Origin: Bacteroidota bacterium
Lineage (GTDB): Bacteria; Bacteroidota; Bacteroidia; Chitinophagales; Saprospiraceae
Length of the DNA: 64,000 nucleotides
Assembly (NCBI GenBank): GCA_030147525.1
Contig: JASBVF010000044.1
Coordinates: 62,001-126,000, forward strand
Direction of reading: 5' to 3'
The translations under genes and the position numbers were made by a program. Shown piece by piece: positions 54,178 through 61,497 of this stretch (position 1 is the stretch's first letter; each line of letters begins with the position of its first letter). A model generated the notes under the pieces. It saw only the letters and a list, made by a program, of their open reading frames with translations. It searched no databases and was not told where the DNA came from.

Positions 54178-57100
54178 TCAATAACTTGAAACGATTACTT
54201 TTTCAAAAAAGACAGCCCTGCCGGTGGTAATTTTTAATAAATAAATATTTGCCGGAAGATCTGATATATCGACAGTATAATACATGTATCCTGCTGTATA
54301 TTTTTTTGATGAAAAAAGTTTGCCTGTTAAATCAAAAAAATCAACGTTTATATCCGTAGCAGGAGGCTGACCCCATTTCAGCGAAATCGCCTGAGATGCC
54401 GGATTTGGGAAAATATGAATCGTTTGTTCTTCAGCGTAAATTATCGCAAAAACGACATCCGAAAAATTCTCACGGCCATCAAAATCTACCTGTTTCAGGC
54501 GATAGTAATAGGCAGTGCTCGGCAGTGCGGTTTCATCAAAAAACTGGTAATTGTTTGTAAGCTGGCTATTTCCGGCGCCATCAATCCAAGCTATTTTGCT
54601 GAATGTTGTTTCCAGTTCGCTGCGGCGCTGAAGTTCAAAACCTGCATTGTTCAATTCACTGGCGGTAGTCCAGCGTAACAGGATTTTTCGGTTTTGGCTT
54701 TCCGCATTGAACCAGGTCATCTCAACAGGCAAGGCTCCCGGTTGAAAATACATGGTACCAACCTGCCCGACATCACCACTTTCGGCATAACCTTCGGAAG
54801 AAGTGGCATTGGCTGTATTGGTCAGGTTTTTTAAATCAAATAACTTGAAATCATCAAGATACCATCCTTCGCAGGCTGTCCCCGGTCCCGGCCCGTTGGT
54901 TGTGCAGGATTGAGTGCCTGAATTTGATGCAAAACGAAAGCGAATTGATTGAGATCCGCTCAACCCCGATAAGTCGATAATCGTATTGACATACCCTCCG
55001 CTGTACCCTGAGTATGCCCGCCTTCCACTCAATACTGAAAGCGGTACGGGCACGCCGATTGGAGTGGGCAAAGCTGCGAGCAGGACATTATTGTAGCTGT
55101 TTTTGATGATTCGATTATCAAGGTCCTCCCAGTTTCCGCCATTCAATCTTTCAATAACGCCTCCATCTACCCCGGCTTCAACATCGAACCATTGCCAGAA
55201 ACTGAGGTGGTTATTTTTTGCTCCATCCAGCGTCATCGTAAATGTGAGGGATGCATCGGTTGCTGTCGTTGGGTCAAGGTGCCACCAACAGCGGGTGCTT
55301 CCTGTGGATGTATTGGGGTTGTCGCAGTCGGTAAGCCAGGCGCCTGCCTGCACAAATCCCGGTGGGGCAATTGATTCTATAGGTTCATTGAGTTCAATTG
55401 TCGTCCAGGAGCCTGCATTGATAACTCCTGAAAATGTGCGGATGACCGAGCTGCCGACCGGGATCGAAGCTATGGCGGGGTAAGTCACTACATTTCCCTG
55501 AAGGCTGCCGTCGTTGGAAATAGTAGTAACGTCCAGGTTCGCATTTACCGGGTCTGTAATGGTTACGTTTGTCAGTGGTGCGGTTGAGTTGTTTTTTACC
55601 GTGATCGTGTAGGTCAGGCTTTCTCCCACTTCGGCCTCCAGTTTGTCCACGGTTTTTGTTACACGCATGGTCGGGTTGTCGAATGCTGCATTGCCACCGG
55701 CAGTTGCACTGACTCCAAGGCCACGCCTTGCGAAAGCTTCCCAGATTTTATCATTACCTGCGCCGGCGTACAGTGCATTGTTCGCAGCGATAATGGCATC
55801 CCGCATCTGCGGGAAGGATGGGCTGCAAGGGGTCATTTTCATTCCTTCAATCACGATTTTCAAAGCCCTGATATTACCGGCGGTGCTGCTGGTGTTGTAA
55901 ATATCCGGTTCGTAGCCGTATTCATTAATGAGTTGCCAGGTCATGTCCCAAAGCATGGTACACCAGACGAAGCCGGTGCCGTGAGGGTAAGTCATGTTTG
56001 GCACGTCGGCATAGGTGTAATCATTGCAATTGGCAGTGTTGCAATTCATGTTGGTAGTGTAATAGGCCGGGCGAATTCCTTCACCGTTGGCGCCCTGTGC
56101 CAACACGTAAGGACCAATGCTGCGAATGCCTTCTCCCAAAACGTTTTCTTCCAGCGTGCCGTTATTGTTCCGGTCGTCCATCGTCATCATCAGGCCGAAA
56201 TAGTCGCTCCAGCCCTCACCGCCCTGCTCGAAATTGTTCAGGCAGTTGACATTGCTGGCGCCACCTACCAGCCTAAATGAAATTCCGTGAGCGTATTCGT
56301 GTGAAATGATGGCATTGTCAAAATCACCATCGATAGCGCTGGACGGGTGCGTGTTCCATAAAAACATTCGCATGATTGGATTGGGAGCAGCTCCGCCTGA
56401 AGGTTCAGGTGGCGTGCTGAAACTTGCATTGTTCATGCCCCCTGCATCCTGTGCTCTTGCCAGAACGTAATCTCCGCCAAGCCCCATGCCGGTGGCATTA
56501 TTTTGCTGAAAATTACCGGCTGCCTCATTGAAACCATACAGGTAAGAGACATCATGACAGATATTGTTCCAGGCAAATAAATTGGTTACCGCATCTTCGA
56601 GAAAATCAGTGGCATCGGAGCTGCTGAGATCGTTCGTGTAATTGAAGTCTAGTGAAGTTGGGCAAGGTACGATTCCCGAAACATACGTTCCCCCGCTCGT
56701 TCTGGCGATACAAACCGGAGCTACAGGCGGATTCAAAGTGCCCGCTGCGCCATAAAATGCGTAAGTGTTATTGCCACGGGTGTAATTAAAATCAGGCGTA
56801 GGAATACTGGCGTCAGTATCATGCCATCCGTACGGAGATGCAGTGGCATTGATGATTTCAAGCCCTGTTTTCAAAGAACGTGTGCCGTAAACCGGCGATT
56901 CGACCGGCAACGAAAAAATATTGTATTGCCCGGCAAAGGAAGCTGCCGGCAACTCATCCGATAGGGGTTTGTCGTCGGAAGATTGTGATGTTTCGGAATA
57001 ATTCAGGGGCTGGGAAGGTAGGAGGGGGGCAGTTGATTCCTGACCAAACTGACAATGTACCGTGTAATTGTTTCGACTCAATTCCTCACCGGTGGCAGCA

Positions 57101-57609
57101 TCGATACGAATATCCCAAATGTCTTCACCGCCTGGAATCGGCACGGTAAACTCCCAGCAGTTTCGAAGTAAACCATCAGCATTCAACTCGAAAACTTGCC
57201 TGCCACGATCGGAAATTTCAGTATTGAGAATTTTGCCGGCTTTCCTGGCAGCCTCGGTAGCTGTGAGCGATGCGTTTCTGGTTTCAATTTTTTCATCCAA
57301 ATCAGCAATCAAATTGATGTTTTGGTGAAAAACTTCTCCTGCCGGCGTAAGATGAATGTTTGCCAAACCCTGTAAAACAGGAATTCCGCCGACCCGTTGC
57401 TGTAAATAAAAATGTGTCAGCCCGCTTTCGGAACTGACATGCCAGTCAGTAATGACAAGTTCTGAGATATCATTTTTTTTCAAGCCCCATTTCTCACAGT
57501 TTACCTCGATGTAACGAAGTGCTGTGCCGGGAGGTAGTTGTCCATAGTTAGTGTTTGTAAACAGCAACAACCCGAGGGCAGACATTGCTATTTTCTTCAA
57601 TGTTGACAT
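54178..57609 (-). CDS. M36 fungalysin-type metalloprotease with DUF11 and T9SS sorting domain
   Basis: 1143 aa with a signal peptide (MSALGLLLFTNTNYGQ). An FTP/PepSY-like propeptide (about 24-180; YLQQRVGGIPVLQGLANIHL, WDIRIDAATGEELSRNNYT) precedes the M36 catalytic domain. Zinc ligands are H437 and H441 in SHEYAHG and E465 in QGGEGWSD. A DUF11 repeat follows (VDKLEAEVGESLTYTITVKN, about 640-730), then a jelly-roll region, an FNAESQNRKILLRWTTASELNNAGFELQR linker common in T9SS cargo (fibronectin-like), and the type A sorting domain at the C-terminus (HIFPNPASQAISLKW to VIVSSY). It is secreted through the outer membrane and matures on the surface. Nothing flanks it closely. Confidence 0.92.
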   Translation of the reverse strand: MSTLKKIAMSALGLLLFTNTNYGQLPPGTALRYIEVNCEKWGLKKNDISELVITDWHVSSESGLTHFYLQQRVGGIPVLQGLANIHLTPAGEVFHQNINLIADLDEKIETRNASLTATEAARKAGKILNTEISDRGRQVFELNADGLLRNCWEFTVPIPGGEDIWDIRIDAATGEELSRNNYTVHCQFGQESTAPLLPSQPLNYSETSQSSDDKPLSDELPAASFAGQYNIFSLPVESPVYGTRSLKTGLEIINATASPYGWHDTDASIPTPDFNYTRGNNTYAFYGAAGTLNPPVAPVCIARTSGGTYVSGIVPCPTSLDFNYTNDLSSSDATDFLEDAVTNLFAWNNICHDVSYLYGFNEAAGNFQQNNATGMGLGGDYVLARAQDAGGMNNASFSTPPEPSGGAAPNPIMRMFLWNTHPSSAIDGDFDNAIISHEYAHGISFRLVGGASNVNCLNNFEQGGEGWSDYFGLMMTMDDRNNNGTLEENVLGEGIRSIGPYVLAQGANGEGIRPAYYTTNMNCNTANCNDYTYADVPNMTYPHGTGFVWCTMLWDMTWQLINEYGYEPDIYNTSSTAGNIRALKIVIEGMKMTPCSPSFPQMRDAIIAANNALYAGAGNDKIWEAFARRGLGVSATAGGNAAFDNPTMRVTKTVDKLEAEVGESLTYTITVKNNSTAPLTNVTITDPVNANLDVTTISNDGSLQGNVVTYPAIASIPVGSSVIRTFSGVINAGSWTTIELNEPIESIAPPGFVQAGAWLTDCDNPNTSTGSTRCWWHLDPTTATDASLTFTMTLDGAKNNHLSFWQWFDVEAGVDGGVIERLNGGNWEDLDNRIIKNSYNNVLLAALPTPIGVPVPLSVLSGRRAYSGYSGGYVNTIIDLSGLSGSQSIRFRFASNSGTQSCTTNGPGPGTACEGWYLDDFKLFDLKNLTNTANATSSEGYAESGDVGQVGTMYFQPGALPVEMTWFNAESQNRKILLRWTTASELNNAGFELQRRSELETTFSKIAWIDGAGNSQLTNNYQFFDETALPSTAYYYRLKQVDFDGRENFSDVVFAIIYAEEQTIHIFPNPASQAISLKWGQPPATDINVDFFDLTGKLFSSKKYTAGYMYYTVDISDLPANIYLLKITTGRAVFFEKVIVSSY

Positions 57610-57956
57610 GGCGACTTACTTTGTTTAGGCTCCGGTTTTCTGGAACACCGCTCTTTTGCAGGTTCAACCGGAAAAAAATGGAAGAAGCATAAATATAGCT
57701 TCTTCCACAACTATCTGACTTCTTTCCTAAAGGCTTTTTCTGGTTCTTTACCTAAACGATGGGGTAAAATTAGGTCAATGGGGAAGGGTAAATCGTCTCA
57801 TCTGATATTAGAAAGGATATGGGGAAAAAATGTTTACCTGACTTACGAGGAATGTGGCGGCATCGGTTTTCGGACGTTGTCTTTTTTTTTAATTTTTTTT
57901 GGAGGCTGATTTTCAATCTGTTGAAAACCAGTCATTTAACTGTATTTAAAAAAGTG
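57610..57956. other. Intergenic region
   Basis: Part of a 414-bp gap upstream of the M36 protease gene. It holds the protease promoter, which has no clear TAnnTTTG match. An isolated T-run (57883-57900) and the terminator of the next gene (57957-57999) border it. No ORF is supported. Confidence 0.4.
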
Positions 57957-57999
57957 AAAAAACCCACACGCCAGAGCTGGGGCGGCGGGTTTTTATTTA
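57957..57999 (-). terminator. Terminator of the lamin-tail-like T9SS cargo gene
   Basis: AAAAAACCCACACGCC facing GGGGCGGCGGGTTTTT, stem of about 13 pairs with one bulge. Read on the minus strand, an A/T-rich arm and T-run follow. It lies 25 nt from the stop at 58024. Confidence 0.75.
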
Positions 58000-58023
58000 C
58001 ACATACTATGAGAAAACAAACAA

Positions 58024-58896
58024 TTACTGCTTGAGAATTACTTTTGAAATACCGTCAAACCGCACCAGGTATTGTCCGGCAGGCAGCTGGCTCATGTCCA
58101 CTTCCGCAGACGCAGCGCCTTCGTTGAGTACAGTGCTGGAGATAAGTCGTCCGTTGAAATCGATTAACTGTACGGGCGTTGATTTGGCACGACCATCGAC
58201 CAAACGTACTTGCAGGCGGTCAGCTACGGGATTCGGGTAAACTATTAATTCAAAAGGTTGATTTGAATTTTGATTAAGTTTTTGAAAATCAGTGAATTGT
58301 GATGCAGTTCCGGTTTCGTTCTGAGCATTGGTGGCAGCTAAAATGACAGGAGGAATCAGGCCGAGTATTTGGTTCAGGTTCACACCGTCACGGGTGCTGT
58401 GTCCCGGAAGTGCCCAAACAAAATCGAGATAGGAAAGTCCTGTTCCGGTCAACTGAAGTGAATGGTTATTAAGTAACTGAACGCCAATAAATTGGGCAGT
58501 CAGTCCGTTTGCTGCGCCTTCAACGGCTGTCAATGCGCCTGCTCCACCGAAGCTAATAAATTGCTCTACTCCACCGTTAGGGTCGATGAGGGCGATACCA
58601 CCGCCGTTGCTGTTTTGATCAACATCGTACCAGATCGTGCCGTAGCCGTTTTGCTGGCTTGGAATTACTTGATTACCAAGGCTTTCTACCAGGCTGACAG
58701 TGCCATCCAGGTTGTACACAACAGCTGACCAGCCATCGAGACTGGAACCGGCTTCACCGGCAATTTCAAATCCACGGCCGGTGGGGTTGCTGGCCAGGTA
58801 ATTGACTTCATTGATAAAACTTGCAACCGACTGTGATTGGGCAGCAGACAAAAACAGGAAGAATGAAAAAATAGTAGATGAAAAGTACTTCTTCAT
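58024..58896 (-). CDS. T9SS cargo protein with lamin-tail-like domain
   Basis: 290 aa with a signal peptide (FSSTIFSFFLFLSAAQSQS). The N-terminal half (INEVNYLASNPTGRGFEIAGEAGSSLDGWSAVVYN, VWALPGHSTRDGVN) matches the lamin-tail/LTD-type Ig fold common in secreted bacterial proteins. The C-terminus, QPFELIVYPNPVADRLQVRLVDG through YLVRFDGISKVILKQ, is a type A T9SS sorting domain. It is small, probably a surface adhesin or structural component. It is monocistronic. Confidence 0.82.
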   Translation of the reverse strand: MKKYFSSTIFSFFLFLSAAQSQSVASFINEVNYLASNPTGRGFEIAGEAGSSLDGWSAVVYNLDGTVSLVESLGNQVIPSQQNGYGTIWYDVDQNSNGGGIALIDPNGGVEQFISFGGAGALTAVEGAANGLTAQFIGVQLLNNHSLQLTGTGLSYLDFVWALPGHSTRDGVNLNQILGLIPPVILAATNAQNETGTASQFTDFQKLNQNSNQPFELIVYPNPVADRLQVRLVDGRAKSTPVQLIDFNGRLISSTVLNEGAASAEVDMSQLPAGQYLVRFDGISKVILKQ

Positions 58897-58994
58897 GGCG
58901 ATTTTAGCTTGAAACGTTAATTAATGTGGTTTGAATCTAATAAAGGGAAGTCGCCAGAAAAGAATCACTGTCGGAAAGAAGTAGGGCAAAAGTA

Positions 58995-60527
58995 TTAATT
59001 GTTTTCTAGTAATGCAAGTGAAACAGGTATTTCGAAGTATTGGATCACATCCGTCAGCAACTTCCTTGTGGTTATAAGATTTGTTTTGCCGCTGGTTTGT
59101 TCAATGACGGCGGATAATTTTTTGACGTACTGGTCCCGCTGTGTTTCCAGCCATTTGGAGGCGTAGTAGAATCCGTGCAGCACCAGATCGTTCTCTGGGT
59201 TGACGACTTTTCCGGTTGTTGATTTTTTGTAACGCCGGTAGCTTCGCTCTACTTTTTCAAAATCTTTCAGGCAAAAGCCGGCCAGGATTAAATTCAGATA
59301 AATCGGATCAATGTAAGCGTGAAAGGGCACCTGCTGGTAAAATAGCAGTAGGTTTTCAAGCAGGTCGTAGCTTTCTGCTATTTCTTCCTTGCTCCCCAAC
59401 AACAGCAACCCGGAATAAATAGTGGTCAGATTGATATACTTAACAACGTATTCTTCTTTGAGCATTTTGTTTTCGAGAAGCGCAGTGCATTTGTTTTTCA
59501 AAAAACGCACTCGGGTTTTGGTTTCGTCCGGTAAAATTTCAAGGTGGTCTTCCCGGTAGCTGGTAAAATAATTTGTCACCAGGTGACTTGTCTGAATGGC
59601 AATAGAATTGATCTCCGGCAAATTGATAAAACTGTTCCAGAACAGGTCGTCTTCGCTTTGCTCAATGATAGCTGTGGCTTCATCGAGGACTTTTTCCGTG
59701 CTGAGTTGCCGGGCTGAAAAGTTCAGTTTCAGGAAAGTGAGCTTGGTGCGGATGTTGTGCAAATGCGGAAAAATGATGTAGTCGTATTTTTCCAGGGCTT
59801 CTTCGATGGATTCCATTTCCCTGAAATTTTCTTCCGTGTAAAAACTGGCGTCTCTGAACATGAACAGCAGATGGCAAATGCTCAATCTTGACAAAAGCTG
59901 GATGACCTGGCTCTGGTGCGACTTGTAGTTTTCAAAAAAAGCCAGCGTTTCAGGCACATTGTTTACTTCCTCCTTGCCTTTGTCCTTCAGCTTCCGGTAA
60001 ACGAAGAAGTTGATGTCGTTGATGATTTGTTTGAGTTTCAGCAGTTCTCCGATTCTTTCGTAGTAGCTCAAAGCGCCTTTGCTGGATTCAAGATAGCCTT
60101 CCCGCTGCGCCAAAAACCGCAGTACCTTCATTTCCGAATCAAAGTCCTCAATTTTTCCACTCACATCAAGTACCATTTCTGCCAGGCGTGTGGCAGCATC
60201 CAGTCGTCCCGTATTTACGAGATGCTGGATGCGGGTGATGTTGTTTTGCAGGTAGTCGGGATAGTTTCGGGCCAGGAAGCCGGTAAGTTTGAAAGTGTGA
60301 TGCGCCAGCTGGAAAAACTTTTTCATGTCTTTTTCGCCTTCAGGCTCATCGCCGTAAACGGCTTTGAAAAGTTTTTCACTCTCCTGTTCTTTTTCCATGT
60401 CCCGGTCGATGACATCGAGCAATGCCAGGGGGTAATAGGAGCGGATACTCAGGTTTTTCACGTGCTCCCGGAAGATGCCGAAATGAAAATCATCCAGCAG
60501 TTTTACCACCTTTTCAATCAATAGCAT
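58995..60527 (-). CDS. Large helical protein of unknown function
   Basis: 510 aa with no signal peptide, membrane segment or known catalytic motif. It is almost wholly alpha-helical, with weak TPR-like pairs (AATRLAEMVLDVSGKIEDFDSEMKVLRFLAQREGYLESSKGALSYYERIGELL, near 130-180, and IYLNLILAGFCLKDFEKVERSYRRYKK near 410-440). A low-complexity acidic loop (DMEKEQESEKLFKAVYGDEPEGEKDM) lies near 45-70. I do not recognise the family. Similar lone 500-aa helical proteins occur in Saprospiria. A small hairpin (CGGGGC / GCCCCG, 60562-60584) lies in its leader. Confidence 0.78.
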   Translation of the reverse strand: MLLIEKVVKLLDDFHFGIFREHVKNLSIRSYYPLALLDVIDRDMEKEQESEKLFKAVYGDEPEGEKDMKKFFQLAHHTFKLTGFLARNYPDYLQNNITRIQHLVNTGRLDAATRLAEMVLDVSGKIEDFDSEMKVLRFLAQREGYLESSKGALSYYERIGELLKLKQIINDINFFVYRKLKDKGKEEVNNVPETLAFFENYKSHQSQVIQLLSRLSICHLLFMFRDASFYTEENFREMESIEEALEKYDYIIFPHLHNIRTKLTFLKLNFSARQLSTEKVLDEATAIIEQSEDDLFWNSFINLPEINSIAIQTSHLVTNYFTSYREDHLEILPDETKTRVRFLKNKCTALLENKMLKEEYVVKYINLTTIYSGLLLLGSKEEIAESYDLLENLLLFYQQVPFHAYIDPIYLNLILAGFCLKDFEKVERSYRRYKKSTTGKVVNPENDLVLHGFYYASKWLETQRDQYVKKLSAVIEQTSGKTNLITTRKLLTDVIQYFEIPVSLALLENN

Positions 60528-60884
60528 AGTGATTCATTTAAGTAAGGAAGTCAAAAACGGACGGGGCGATTCCGTATTGCCCCGGATTTTTTGCTCATGT
60601 GTTCGAACTTATCAGATAGGGGCAGGATCAGTAGTCTTTCCGGGTAATTTTGAAGCATAGTTAATCAAAATATCGCCATGAAAAACAGAAATTTTAAAAC
60701 TGACGCAGTTCTGCACTACTCAAATAAAACCAGACGAACCGTGAATGCCAAACCGTTACCGCCCTGACGGATTGGGTTTTTGATGCAACCTGCTCTTAAT
60801 TACTACGGGAAAATGCCCGGTGCGGATTCCCACGAGACGATGAATAAACAACTGATCCGACGCCTGACCTAAAATCTGAAACAT
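60528..60884. other. Intergenic region between divergent genes
   Basis: 357 bp. It contains the GC hairpin CGGGGC-N11-GCCCCG at 60562-60584 and a 29-codon frame from ATG 60678 to TGA 60765 (MKNRNFKTDAVLHYSNK...), which is basic and could be chance. No consensus promoter is recognised. Confidence 0.4.
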
Positions 60885-61127
60885 ATGTTTAGCCTTTTGA
60901 ATTTCCCTTACAACTTGAAGGAAATGATGCAGGATGAAATTGATGAAGTATCGCTTGCGTCTTTTGAAGAGAAGTTAAAACAACTGCTGGAAACCAGGAA
61001 AAATTTAACCCGAAAAGAACTTGCAGACGCCATGGGGCTGGAAATGGAACAATGGCTCAAATGGCTGAAAAGTGCTGCTATTTCAACCGGGCTAAAATCA
61101 AAAATCGAGAATTTACCGGGTGGATAA
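60885..61127 (+). CDS. Small hypothetical protein with HTH-like segment
   Basis: 80 aa from ATG 60885 (a second ATG at 60924, MMQDEIDEVS, is also plausible). The middle, KLKQLLETRKNLTRKELADAMGLEMEQWLKWLKSAA, looks like a helix-turn-helix (LTRKELADAMGLEMEQW, about 42-58), as found in Xre-type regulators. It is short and lacks flanking features, so it may be a small DNA-binding protein or a fragment. A strong terminator lies 236 nt after the stop. Confidence 0.5.
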   Translation: MFSLLNFPYNLKEMMQDEIDEVSLASFEEKLKQLLETRKNLTRKELADAMGLEMEQWLKWLKSAAISTGLKSKIENLPGG

Positions 61128-61362
61128 ACCCCGTTTTTTCCCGAGCCTGAGCCCTTCCTGAAACTTTGTCTCTTTTCAAATAACGATTGAAAGGCTGATA
61201 TGTCTATGATAAAACTCCACACCGTAGGTTCAAGTTCTCAAATTTCAGAAAAATCATTGCTGCGGTTTGCTACCGTCCGCCATTAAACAGGAAGATAAAA
61301 ACGAACAGGAGAAATAGCTTGAAAATTATTGTTTTCATTTGGTTTTTGGGGAAATCCCGCTC
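61128..61362. other. Intergenic region, no gene seen
   Basis: 235 bp between the small HTH-like gene and a terminator. No convincing ORF, repeat or promoter. It may be the untranslated 3' part of the HTH-like transcript or contain a small RNA that ends at 61393. Confidence 0.35.
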
Positions 61363-61393
61363 GGCTGCCATCTTGATGGCGGCCTTTTTTTTT
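61363..61393 (+). terminator. Rho-independent terminator
   Basis: GGCTGCCAT / ATGGCGGCC (9 bp, one G-T pair), CTTG loop, nine T. It is far (236 nt) from the nearest upstream stop. Confidence 0.85.
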
Positions 61394-61497
61394 CTCGTTT
61401 ACCAGCCTACATCAGACCAAAAAGAAGAAGGTAAAACTTGCCTGCACCTTTGTTCCCGTCAACCAGATTTCACTAACCAACTCAAAATTTCATCGCC

